A stretch of 64,000 nt of DNA from CAVVSD01 sp963757125 (GTDB lineage Bacteria; Actinomycetota; Thermoleophilia; Solirubrobacterales; Solirubrobacteraceae). Position numbers and translations under genes: made by a program. The stretch spans positions 620,001 through 684,000 of the forward strand of contig CAVWQP010000004.1 of the NCBI GenBank assembly GCA_963757125.1. Direction: 5' to 3'. Shown here in pieces: positions 15,636 to 23,316 of the stretch. Numbering within the stretch: the first letter of the stretch is position 1; every line of letters begins with the position of its first letter. Under the pieces are notes generated by a model. The model saw only the letters and a program-made list of their open reading frames with translations. It was not told the origin of the DNA and made no database searches.

Positions 15636-16511
15636 TCACGCCACGAGCTCCGTCCGTAGCTCGTGGCTCTCGTCGGCGTTCGGGGCCTCGTAGAACAGGC
15701 GGTGGCCGCCGCCGGGCAGCGCGAGGACGTCGAGGTAGCGGACCGCCGCCACGGGGTCGCCGTCGATCGGGTCCAGCCGGCGCCCGTCGCCGACGCGGGC
15801 GAGCCCGGTGCGCTCCCACCAGTTCTCCTCGGCGGTCGCGCGCGCGTCGTAGGCGAACCAGCCGCCCGGCAGCACCGAGGTGACGCGGGCGCCGCGCGCA
15901 TCCCATGCGCCGGAGCGTCCGCGCAGCACGATGCCGTGGTGGCTCCAGCGCAGGCCGTCGCGGCTCGTCGCGTAGATCGTGCACATCCGGTCCTCGTGGC
16001 CGGGGACCTCGAGGTGGTGGCCGCAGAGCCACGCATGCCAGCCGCTCGCCGTCCTGCGCACCACCGGGTCCTTGACGCCGATCGTCAGCGGATCGCCGGC
16101 GAACGCGATCGTCGGGTGCGCGTCGGCGAGGCCCTCGGGAGTCGAGGCCTCGAGCATCTCGATGCGCCAGTGCTTCGTGCCGGGCGTCGCGACGCCGACC
16201 CAGGCGCGCCACGCGCCGGTCTCCGTGCGGGCGAGGGCCGGGCGCTCGAGCATCTCCGCGCCGAACTGGTCACGTGGGAGCACCGCGACGGTCTCCAGCC
16301 GCTCGCCGTCCTCCGAGCGCGCGATCACGACCTCGTCGCGCAGCCCGCCGGCGTGCCGGACGCGGTAGCCGACGACGATCGATCCGTCGTCGTCGAGCAC
16401 GGCGCTCGGCGCTCCGGCCCAGTTCTGCGGGCCCGGTCCTGGCGCGGCGGCGGCGACGACGTGGCTCCCCGTCCCGGGGAGCGGCAGCGATGTGGTGACG
16501 GGCGTGCTCAT
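15636..16511 (-). CDS. Glycosidase-like five-bladed beta-propeller protein
   Basis: The 291-residue protein lacks a signal peptide and shows propeller-type repeats with GAPSAVLDDDGSIVVGYRVR, GVKDPVVRRTASGWHAWLCG, TSRDGLRWSHHGIVL and GHRLFYEAPN. Such spacing of Asp-containing strands suits the GH32/43/68-type propellers or related phosphorylases. No catalytic triad can be assigned with certainty. I take ATG 16511 (MSTPVTTSLP); ATG 16547 in the same frame would add twelve residues. Convergent with pyk, 6 bp between stops. Confidence 0.6.
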   Translation of the reverse strand: MSTPVTTSLPLPGTGSHVVAAAAPGPGPQNWAGAPSAVLDDDGSIVVGYRVRHAGGLRDEVVIARSEDGERLETVAVLPRDQFGAEMLERPALARTETGAWRAWVGVATPGTKHWRIEMLEASTPEGLADAHPTIAFAGDPLTIGVKDPVVRRTASGWHAWLCGHHLEVPGHEDRMCTIYATSRDGLRWSHHGIVLRGRSGAWDARGARVTSVLPGGWFAYDARATAEENWWERTGLARVGDGRRLDPIDGDPVAAVRYLDVLALPGGGHRLFYEAPNADESHELRTELVA

Positions 16512-16588
16512 GCCACGCACGATCGCGGTGAGCAGCGCCCGCCACATCGGGCGTCCGGGCACTCCTGCGGCCGCGGACCCCTTACCCC

Positions 16589-17296
16589 TCAGGCCGCGGT
16601 GACGTCGCCCCGGGCCGCGGCGCGCAGGGTCTCGTCCATGCAGTCGCCGTCGCCGACGGGCAGCGCGACGTCGATCTCCTGCACCGGACCGCCGCGGACG
16701 ACGCGCAGGACCCCCAGGCGGTCGAACAGCGTCCGCATCGCGCGGTTCTCGCTCAGCAGGGTCGCCGTGAACTCGCGGATGCCCTCCTCGCGTGCCCGGT
16801 CGGCGAGCTCTGCGAGCAGCGCCGCACCGACGCCGCGGCCCTGCCAGTCGTCGACGACGGTGACCGCCGCCTCGGCCGCCACGGGACGGTCCGGGTCGCG
16901 GACGTAGCGGGCGATGCCGACGCCCTCGCCCGTGTCCGGGTCGATCGCGGCGAGCGCCTCGTGGTCGCGGTGGTCGACCTCGGTGAGCGACGCGAGCTCG
17001 GTGACGGTCAGCTCCTTCTTGTACGTGAGGAAGCGCCGGTAGCGCGACCCCGCGCTCAGGCGCGCGAACGCCTGCAGCACGTGCGGCTTGTCGTCGGGCT
17101 CGATCGGCCGGATGCGGACGGCTGCGCCGTCGCGCAGGTGCACGAGGGCACCGTCCTCGCGCGCGGCGCCGCGCGCGTAGGCGTCGCGGCGCTCGATCGC
17201 CTCCTCCTCCGTGTCGTGGCGCGACACGGGCGCGCCGTGGCCGGAGAGCTTCACGAACCACGCCCCGCTCGGGCTGGGCTCGACGTAGAAGCGCAT
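16589..17296 (-). CDS. GNAT acetyltransferase with an N-terminal DUF2188-like domain
   Basis: The first 45 residues (FYVEPSPSGAWFVKLSGHGA followed by PVSRHDTEEEAIERRDAYAR) match the small DUF2188 fold, a strand-rich domain often found alone. Residues 55-220 are a GNAT domain with VRIRPIEPDDKPHV, the acetyl-CoA loop WQGRGVGAALLAELADRA and ENRAMRTLFDRLGV. The target is unknown. The fusion is uncommon and might let the first domain recognise the substrate. The start lies 13 bp after the ABC1 kinase stop, so co-transcription is likely. Confidence 0.8.
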   Translation of the reverse strand: MRFYVEPSPSGAWFVKLSGHGAPVSRHDTEEEAIERRDAYARGAAREDGALVHLRDGAAVRIRPIEPDDKPHVLQAFARLSAGSRYRRFLTYKKELTVTELASLTEVDHRDHEALAAIDPDTGEGVGIARYVRDPDRPVAAEAAVTVVDDWQGRGVGAALLAELADRAREEGIREFTATLLSENRAMRTLFDRLGVLRVVRGGPVQEIDVALPVGDGDCMDETLRAAARGDVTAA

Positions 17297-17309
17297 CGGC
17301 GCGGTGCGG

Positions 17310-18698
17310 CTAGGCGGCCGCCTGACCGCCGTAGAAGGCCGCCTCCTGCCTGCCGAGCTCGGTGACCGGCGGGTCCCCGTAGATCCACTCGCGGGCGATG
17401 CGGTTCCAGTTCGCCTTGCTGTGCAGCTGACCCAGCACCGCGAGCACGAGCGTCTCCAGGCGGCGTCCGAGCAGGTGGTCGGGCGGCAGGGTCTCATGGC
17501 GCATCTGGCCGAAGTAGGACGAGCGCGGGTCGGACATCTCGATCGTCACGCGCGTGGCGATCTCCGGCGTCAGCTCGATCTCCTCGTCGCGGGTGTACCA
17601 CCAGGTGAAGTCGTCGAACTGCTGCAGCGCGCCCTCCGGCGTGTACTTCGAGGGATCGCGGATGAGCCCGCCTCGGTGCAGGTGCTCGATGAGCTCCTCG
17701 CCGCGGCGCTCGATGCCCAGCCGCTGGCTCTGCAGCTCGTACTCGGCGATGTCGGGGCGGATGCGCTTGAAGAGCCCGAAGTCCAGGAACGCCATGCGCC
17801 CGTCGCCCAGCAGCAGCGAGTTGCCCGGGTGCGGGTCGCCGGAGAACTGCAGGTGCCGGTACATGCACCCGAAGTAGAAGCGGAAGATCATCTCGCCGAT
17901 CCGGTTGCGCTCCTCCTGCGGGAGCAGCTTGAGCTCCTCGAAGCCGCGCCCGTCGACGAACTCGGAGACGATGACCCGCTCGTGCGAGAGCGACGTGACG
18001 ACGTCGGGCACGACCATGAACGGGTGGCCGCGGAAGATCCGCGCGAGCGCGCGCTGGTTCTGCGCCTCGAGCTCGTAGTCGAGCTCCTCCTCGATGCGAC
18101 CGCGGATCTCCTCGCCCATCGCCTTGGGGTCGAGGCCCGGGGCGATCGAGCGCATGAGGCGCAGGATCATCCCCATGTTCTGCATGTCCGCGCGGACCGC
18201 GTTGGCGACCCCCGGGTACTGCACCTTCACGGCGACGTCGCGCCCGTCGTCGAGCCGGGCGCGGTAGACCTGGCCGATCGACGCCGAGGCGATCGGGTCC
18301 TCGTCGAACTCGTCGAAGACGTTGGCGAGCTTGTCGTCGTACTCCTGCTCGAGGACCTTGCGCATGTCCTTGAACGAGACCTTCGGCGCGGCGTCGCGCA
18401 GCTCGGCGAGCTTGGCCTGGAACTGCTCGCGGTACTCCTCGGGCACGAGGCCGACGTCAAGAAACGAGAGGACCTGGCCGAGCTTCATGGCCGCGCCCTT
18501 CATCGTGCCCAGCGCGGCGACGACCTGCTCGGCCGTCTCGTACTGGCGGCGCGCGAGCGCCTCTCGCCGCGCGTCCTCGCCTCGGAACGTGTTGGCCGCA
18601 CGCGTCCCGGCCTGTCGCGCGGCCTGCCCGGCGGCCAGCCGCCCGACACGTGAGGACCGCGCTAGCCGCGAGGTCGGGATCTTGTCGTCGGAGGCCAC
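17310..18698 (-). CDS. ABC1/UbiB-family atypical kinase
   Basis: The 462-residue protein has the family motifs in order: KLGQVLSF (KxGQ, near residue 72), ASIGQVYRA (near 140), VAVKVQYPG (invariant Lys), EELDYELEAQNQ (near 205), FSGDPHPGN (near 284) and FLDFG (metal-binding Asp). The C-terminal part carries no clear membrane helix. UbiB-type proteins support quinone and lipid metabolism through ATP-binding, often without ordinary protein kinase activity. It starts with GTG six bases after TACCCT, and shares a divergent promoter with glyoxalase I. Confidence 0.92.
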   Translation of the reverse strand: MASDDKIPTSRLARSSRVGRLAAGQAARQAGTRAANTFRGEDARREALARRQYETAEQVVAALGTMKGAAMKLGQVLSFLDVGLVPEEYREQFQAKLAELRDAAPKVSFKDMRKVLEQEYDDKLANVFDEFDEDPIASASIGQVYRARLDDGRDVAVKVQYPGVANAVRADMQNMGMILRLMRSIAPGLDPKAMGEEIRGRIEEELDYELEAQNQRALARIFRGHPFMVVPDVVTSLSHERVIVSEFVDGRGFEELKLLPQEERNRIGEMIFRFYFGCMYRHLQFSGDPHPGNSLLLGDGRMAFLDFGLFKRIRPDIAEYELQSQRLGIERRGEELIEHLHRGGLIRDPSKYTPEGALQQFDDFTWWYTRDEEIELTPEIATRVTIEMSDPRSSYFGQMRHETLPPDHLLGRRLETLVLAVLGQLHSKANWNRIAREWIYGDPPVTELGRQEAAFYGGQAAA

Positions 18699-18704
18699 CC
18701 TCTC

Positions 18705-18714
18705 AGGGTACCTT
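18705..18714. promoter_or_regulatory. Bidirectional promoter centred on a palindrome
   Basis: AGGGTACCTT carries TACCCT on the minus strand (six bases before the ABC1 GTG at 18698) and TACCTT on the plus strand (ten bases before the gloA ATG at 18725). The two -10 boxes overlap in the palindrome GGTACC, so RNA polymerase could open the same site in either direction. Confidence 0.55.
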
Positions 18715-18724
18715 CGGCTCCACC

Positions 18725-19096
18725 ATGGAACTCATCCACACCTGCTACCGCATCGGCGACATCGACCGCTCCGTCGCGTTCTACGAGGCGCTGGGCTTCG
18801 AGGAGCGTCGGCGCATGCCGATCCGCGACGAGGCGATCAACGTCTTCATGGGCCTCCCCGGCGACGGCGACCGGCTCGAGCTGACGTACAACCACGGCGT
18901 CGACTCCTACACCCACGGCACCGGCTACAACCACATCGCGATCACCGTCGACGACCTCGACGGCAAGCTCGCGAAGCTCGGCGAGCAGGGCATCTCGCCC
19001 GAGAAGCCGCCATACCAGGTGCGCGAGGGCGGGTCGCGGATCTGCTTCGTCCGCGACCCCGACGACTACCGGATCGAGATCATCGAGCGGCCGTGA
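18725..19096 (+). CDS. gloA: Glyoxalase I (lactoylglutathione lyase type)
   Basis: The 123-residue single VOC-pair protein shows all four expected metal ligands: His5 (MELIHTCYRI), Glu52 (LELTYNHG), His70 (YNHIAITVDD) and Glu118 (YRIEIIERP). GFEERRRM and FVRDPDDYRIE are typical of GloA. It converts the thiol adduct of methylglyoxal to a thioester. Actinobacteria generally use mycothiol rather than glutathione, so the true thiol partner is open. It is divergent from the ABC1 kinase and its last 17 bases overlap a convergent broken gene. Confidence 0.9.
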   Translation: MELIHTCYRIGDIDRSVAFYEALGFEERRRMPIRDEAINVFMGLPGDGDRLELTYNHGVDSYTHGTGYNHIAITVDDLDGKLAKLGEQGISPEKPPYQVREGGSRICFVRDPDDYRIEIIERP

Positions 19097-19585
19097 GACA
19101 GTGCAACTGGCGGCCGGTGCCTCGCAGCGATGCCCGCCTGAGCGTGACCTCGCGTGTGAAGCGGCGCTCGTCCGCGCCGTCGCCGATGGCGATCGTCACC
19201 TTGTACCGGCTCCCCACATGGAGATGCCTGACGACCGAGCTGGACGCGAAGCCCTGGTAGCAGCGCCCATAGCTCGACACGGAGATCGAGGGCGGCCCCG
19301 CGACGCCGACGCCGGCGTCGATCTTCGTGTCGTGCTCGACCCGTTGGATCGGGGAGCTCGTCGTCCAGACGACGGAGACGGGGCTGAACGGCCCGCCGGT
19401 GTCGATGAGCCGCCAGTGGACGGGACGCGGCGCTGGATGTGGTGGCGGCGTGACCGGAAGCGGTCACGCCCAGGAGGGCAGATGCCGGCGAGGATGCCGA
19501 CGCAGGCGAGCCTGAACGCCCGCCGGGCGGCGACTCGCGGCTGCTGGCGGTCGGTGACTGCAGAGGTCGATCGGAGGATGTCCAT
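19080..19585 (-). pseudogene. Secreted protein gene, two frame breaks as sequenced
   Basis: Read with one base removed near 19483 and one near 19430, the gene gives a coherent exported protein of about 167 residues: a signal peptide (RRAFRLACVGILAG then SALLGVTASGHA), a Pro-rich linker, and a beta-rich domain with VHWRLIDTGGPFSPVSVVWT, ISVSSYGRCYQGF and GSRYKVTIAIGDGADERRFT. I do not recognise the domain. ATG 19585 is the likely start. Codon use is more AT-rich than in neighbouring genes. It may be a sequencing artefact or a true pseudogene. Confidence 0.5.
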
Positions 19586-19668
19586 AGTTCTGCTGGAACG
19601 GACCTGCTCGACCATGGTTGCGTCGCGCAACGCCGGCGCGGGTGCCGACGCCACGACGTGACAGGCCT

Positions 19669-20187
19669 TCAGGCGTTCAGCGCACGGAACGGCGGGGGCC
19701 CCAGGATCGTCACCGCCTGCGTGCGCTCGGCCACCGCTCGGATTCGCTCTATGTCGAGCGGCCCGGCAGGCGGCAGCACACGCTCGCGGGCCGGTTCGCC
19801 GGCGCCGCGGAAGAACGCCTCCATCGACCCGCTGCCGGGCGTGATGAGGATCAGGTTGCGGGCCGTCTCGGAGGTGATCGTGTACGCGTGCGGCAGGCCA
19901 GGAGGTACCGAGACGAAGCCACCGGCGCCCAGCGATCGTTCGCTGCCGTCGAGGTGGAACAGCGCCTCGCCCTCGAGCACGTAGAACGTCTCGGCCTCTT
20001 CGGGATGGGCGTGGAGCGGCGTCACCTTGCCCCGCCGCGTCTGCTCCTCGACGGCCAGGAACGAGCCGCCCGTCTCGGCCCCCGTCGCCTTGAGGATGAG
20101 CAGGTCGTTGTTGAACCACAATGCCTCGCCGTCGGCGCGGTCCAGCACGATCGCCCCGCGCGCGTGCGTGGCGTCTTGGATCGTCAT
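19669..20187 (-). CDS. Cupin-domain protein (quercetinase-like)
   Basis: The 172-residue protein carries one cupin barrel with motif 1 TPLHAHPEEAETFYVLEGEA (His, His, Glu) and motif 2 GFVSVPPGLPHAYTITSE (His), which would bind one metal ion. A C-terminal helical tail follows. The pattern suggests a quercetin dioxygenase-like or sensor cupin; the substrate is unknown. GGAGG sits six bases before the ATG, so it has a leader, unlike many genes here. It is divergent from a TetR gene 46 bp away and is the likely target of that repressor. Confidence 0.8.
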   Translation of the reverse strand: MTIQDATHARGAIVLDRADGEALWFNNDLLILKATGAETGGSFLAVEEQTRRGKVTPLHAHPEEAETFYVLEGEALFHLDGSERSLGAGGFVSVPPGLPHAYTITSETARNLILITPGSGSMEAFFRGAGEPARERVLPPAGPLDIERIRAVAERTQAVTILGPPPFRALNA

Positions 20188-20213
20188 GCCAGACCTCCGA
20201 TCAGATACAGTTA

Positions 20214-20233
20214 GATGAGACTAGAGTCCCATC
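20214..20233. promoter_or_regulatory. Palindromic operator in the cupin/TetR intergenic region
   Basis: GATGaGACT and AGTCcCATC are inverted arms with two bases between (8 of 9 positions pair). The site covers the TetR gene's -10 box TAGAGT (20222-20227) and ends just before its GTG start. Position and symmetry suit autoregulation by the TetR protein and repression of the cupin gene. Confidence 0.6.
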
Positions 20234-20869
20234 GTGAGCATGTCAATCCCATATGACCGCACCGGCCGCACCGGTCAGAAGGCGCGCACCCGGGCGGCCC
20301 TGATCGCGGCCGCGCGTACGCTCCTCGCCGCCGGACGCACGCCGACCGTGGAGGAGGCCGCGGAGACGGCCGGGATGTCGCGTGCGACTGCCTACCGCTA
20401 CTTCCCCAACCGGGAGGCTCTGCTGGTCGCCAGCCATCCCGAGATCCAAGCCACGACGCTGCTCGCCGACGATGCCCCGTCAGAGCCGCACGAGCGACTG
20501 GAGCTCACGATCAAGGAGCTCATCCGCATCACGCTGGACACCGAGCCGCAGCTTCGGGCGATGCTGCGGCTGTCGCTGGAGCCGGGAGGCAAGGGTCGGC
20601 AGCCGCTGCGGCAGGGTCGCGCGATCGGCTGGCTGACGGATGCATTGGCACCGCTGAGCAGCTGCATGCCACCGTTCGAGTTCCGCCGCCTCATCCTTGC
20701 GATCCGGACGGCTTGTGGGATCGAAGCGCTCATCTGGCTGACCGACGTCGCCGGGCTGTCGCGAGAGGAGGCGGCGGAGACCATGTGCTGGTCGGCGCAG
20801 TCGTTGCTGCGCGCGGCGCTGGCTGATCAAGACCCTGGCGACGCCTGGAACGAGCGAGTCTCAGGTTGA
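20234..20869 (+). CDS. TetR-family transcriptional regulator
   Basis: The 211-residue protein has a standard N-terminal helix-turn-helix: RAALIAAARTLLAAGRTPTV, EEAAETAGMSRATAYRYFPN and REALLVASHPE. The C-terminal 140 residues form the ligand/dimer domain, with no assigned ligand. GTG 20234 is six bases after TAGAGT, so the mRNA is probably leaderless; an ATG two codons later is an alternative. A 20-bp palindrome overlaps this promoter. Codon use is less GC-biased than in the core genes, in line with acquisition by transfer. Confidence 0.9.
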   Translation: MSMSIPYDRTGRTGQKARTRAALIAAARTLLAAGRTPTVEEAAETAGMSRATAYRYFPNREALLVASHPEIQATTLLADDAPSEPHERLELTIKELIRITLDTEPQLRAMLRLSLEPGGKGRQPLRQGRAIGWLTDALAPLSSCMPPFEFRRLILAIRTACGIEALIWLTDVAGLSREEAAETMCWSAQSLLRAALADQDPGDAWNERVSG

Positions 20870-21214
20870 GTCGGGGCCTCGCGCTGTCGGTGGAACGTGA
20901 GATCGGCGCGCGCGGCCTGAGCGACGACGAGCCCGCGGCATGTCGCCACGGCACCGGCGCGGCGTGGCGTGGCGGTGCCTACTCCAGCGAGCTGAGCGGC
21001 AGCGTCAGGTACGTCGTGGTCCGGCAAGCGCATCGGGGTGTGCATCGCTGGCATTGGACGACGGTCGACCTCGTGAGGGTGTTCTCGTAGGTCCGGCCCT
21101 CGTGCGTTCCGCAGCCGGCAGGCGCGCGGGAACCGCCGAAGACTGCTCGCTCCCTCAGCCACCCGGGTTTGCGCGACACAGTGGCGATCGAGCGAGCGTC
21201 CCGCGTCGTCGCGG
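20870..21214. other. 345-bp stretch with no supported gene
   Basis: The best candidate is a minus-strand frame at 20979-21179 encoding 66 residues, with GRTYENTLTRSTVVQC and TTYLTLPLSSLE. About 80% of its third positions are G or C, below the level of neighbouring genes. It could be the tail of a decayed secreted-protein gene. No RNA gene, repeat or hairpin stands out. Confidence 0.4.
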
Positions 21215-21580
21215 TCAGGCCGGGCCGGCGTCGAGCACCGTGTACAGCGTGGCGATCAGCCCGGCGCGGACGACGGCGACGTCCAGGCCACCGATCACCG
21301 CGTTCCCTCCGGGAGGGCCCAGCCGCCAGGCGCGGACGCCCAGCACTCCGGCGATCTCCCTCAGCGGGCCGTCATGGACGAAGACGAGGTCCGGACCCTG
21401 CGCGAGCAGCGCGGTGACCTTCGCGGCGAGAGCGGCCCGACCCGTGACCGTGCCCTCGGAGTCTGTGAAGACGACGTCCTCGGCGAACGTCTCGGCGATG
21501 GCTGCTTCGCGGCGCGCCGCATCGGGCTCGTTGAACACGCCCTGCAGCATGCGTTCCATGAGCTCGGCGACGGAGGCCAC
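21215..21580 (-). CDS. SnoaL/NTF2-like small protein
   Basis: The 121-residue protein fits one NTF2-like barrel: an N-terminal helix MERMLQGVFNEPDAA, AETFAEDVVFTDSEGTVTGR, ALAAKVTALLAQGPDLVFV and a closing LIATLYTVLDAGPA. Members include polyketide cyclases, isomerases and many binding proteins; no catalytic residues are assigned here. GTG 21580 is eight bases after TAGCTT on the minus strand. It is divergent from a membrane protein gene. Confidence 0.7.
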   Translation of the reverse strand: MASVAELMERMLQGVFNEPDAARREAAIAETFAEDVVFTDSEGTVTGRAALAAKVTALLAQGPDLVFVHDGPLREIAGVLGVRAWRLGPPGGNAVIGGLDVAVVRAGLIATLYTVLDAGPA

Positions 21581-21588
21581 GAAGCGGG

Positions 21589-21594
21589 AAGCTA
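21589..21594 (-). promoter_or_regulatory. -10 box TAGCTT
   Basis: Minus-strand TAGCTT lies eight bases ahead of the GTG at 21580, without a ribosome-binding site. Confidence 0.45.
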
Positions 21595-21635
21595 CGCGGT
21601 GTCCGCCCGGCCGACGATCACGTGAGTCACGCGCA

Positions 21636-22304
21636 CTGACCGTCCTCGCCCTGAAGGTCGCGCTCGCGCCGCTGCTCGTCACGCTTGCGACGCTGGCCGG
21701 GCGGCGCTGGGGCGCCGTCGTGGCCGGCGCGGTCACGGCGCTCCCGATCGTGGCCGGGCCGATCCTCGCGATCATCGCGATCGAGCACGGTCGCGAGTTC
21801 GGCGACGCCGCGGCGCGCAGCGCGCTGCTCGGCGTGGTTGCGCTCGCCGCCTCGTGCGTGGCGTTCGCCCGCGCGGCGGACCACGGCTGGCCGGCGACGA
21901 TCGCCGCGGGCTGGCTCGCCTACGGCGTCGTCGCGGCGGCGCTCTCCGGGGTGGACGTGCCGCCCGTCGTGGGCCTCGTGCTCGCGCTGGCGGCGCTGCT
22001 CGTCGCGGCGATGCTCCTCGGTCCGCGCCCGCCCGTCGGGCCGCGGTCGCAGCCGCCGAGCTGGGACCTGCCGGTGCGGGCGGTGCTCACCGCGGTGCTC
22101 GTGCTGACGTTGACCGGCCTCGCCGGCGGCCTGGGTCCCGCGGTGAGCGGCGTGCTGACGCCGTTCCCCATCGCGACGAGCGTCATGGTGGCCTTCGTCC
22201 TCGCGCAGGACGGCCCGGCCGCGCTGCGCAACCTGCTCCACGGCTTCGTGCGCGCGCTCCCGGGAATCGCGCTCAGCTTCCTCGTCGCGGCGATCGCGCT
22301 GTGA
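21636..22304 (+). CDS. Integral membrane protein, probable CTG start
   Basis: The 222-residue protein has about seven hydrophobic helices (KVALAPLLVTLATLAG, GAVTALPIVAGPILAIIAIE, VVGLVLALAALLVAAMLLG and others) with a repeated pattern suggesting two halves. It resembles unnamed transporter-like membrane proteins. The natural N-terminus is at CTG 21636; the first ATG, GTG or TTG downstream in frame comes about 30 codons later, inside the first helices, and upstream in-frame starts lie within the opposite SnoaL gene. The substrate is unknown. The quinone oxidoreductase gene starts 17 bp downstream. Confidence 0.65.
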   Translation: MTVLALKVALAPLLVTLATLAGRRWGAVVAGAVTALPIVAGPILAIIAIEHGREFGDAAARSALLGVVALAASCVAFARAADHGWPATIAAGWLAYGVVAAALSGVDVPPVVGLVLALAALLVAAMLLGPRPPVGPRSQPPSWDLPVRAVLTAVLVLTLTGLAGGLGPAVSGVLTPFPIATSVMVAFVLAQDGPAALRNLLHGFVRALPGIALSFLVAAIAL

Positions 22305-22321
22305 GTGGTTGACTCCCGGGC

Positions 22322-23315
22322 ATGAAGGCCGTCTTCGTCCATCCATCGCCCGACGGCGGCCGGCTCGAGCTCGGCGACGCCCCCGACCCCCACCCGGGGC
22401 CCGGCCAGGTCGTCATCGCGATCCGCGCTGCGTCCGTGAACCGCGCCGACCTGCTCATCCGGCGCGGCACCTACGACGCCCGCGGGTCGGGGCTCCCGAT
22501 CGGCGGGCTGGATTGCGCGGGCGAGATCCTCGAGGTCGGCGAGGGCGTCACCGGCCTCGCGGTCGGCGATCGCGTGATGTCGATGGCCGGCGGCGCGTAC
22601 GCGGAGCGGGTCGCCGTCGATGCGCGCCGCCCCGTGCCGCTGCCGGCCGGGTGGAGCTTCGCGGAGGGCGCGGCGTCGATCACCGGGCTGCTGACCGAGC
22701 ACGACGCCCTGACGACCGGCGGCGGCCTGCGCCCCGGGGACGCGGTCGTCATCCACGGCGCTGCCTCCGGCGTGGGCCAGCAGGGCGTCGCGCTCGCCGC
22801 GCGGCTGGGAGCCAGGACGGTCGTCGCGGTCGTACGACGCGACCGGCCCGATGCCCGCGCCCTGCTCGAGGGGCTCGGCGCGAGCCTCGTCGTCGCGGCG
22901 GGCGAGGAGGGACGGTTCGCCGAGCGCGGTGCAGGAGGCGACCGAAGGGCGCGGCGCGGACCTCGTCGTCGACCACGTCGGAGGCCCGTGGCTCGCCGAG
23001 ACCGTCCGCTGCCTCGCGCCGTACGGGCGGGTCGTGAACATCGGACGCCTCGGGGGCACGACCGGCGAGCTCGACCTCGGCGCGCTCGCTGCGAAGCGCG
23101 CGCGGATCATCGGCTCGACGTTCCGCATCCGCGGCGAGGACGAGATCGCCGCGGTCGTCGCGGCGCTGCGCGCCGACGTCGGCGACGCGCTCGCGGCCGG
23201 CGAGCTGCGAGCCCGGGTCGATCGCACGTTCCCGCTCGCGGACGCCGAGGCCGCGCAGGAGCACATGGCCGCCGACGGCCACCTCGGCAAGATCGTCCTG
23301 GAGGTCGGCCCCTAG
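22322..23315 (+). CDS. Zinc-free MDR quinone oxidoreductase, frameshifted as sequenced
   Basis: The first 200 codons encode an NAD(P)H:quinone reductase of the PIG3/QOR type: VVIAIRAASVNRADLLIRRG, PIGGLDCAGEI and the dinucleotide-binding VVIHGAASGVGQQGVALAA. From about 22925 the protein continues in the next frame with VQEATEGRGADLVVDHVGGP, RIIGSTFRIRGEDEIA and GHLGKIVLEVG. Removing one base (an extra C after GCCGAG) gives about 330 residues, the normal length. It reduces quinones or enones with NADPH. As sequenced the protein would be truncated in its nucleotide-binding half. Confidence 0.8.
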
Positions 23316-23316
23316 C

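Noticed and set aside
12943..19126. A 16-base match plus six more bases between 12943-12966 and 19104-19126 (encoding WRPVPRS on the plus strand at the first).
   Set aside because: At the second place the coding strand is the other one and no further similarity extends from it; taken as chance in GC-rich DNA.
20979..21179. A 66-residue minus-strand frame.
   Set aside because: No recognisable family, weak codon bias and no convincing start; noted only as a possible remnant.
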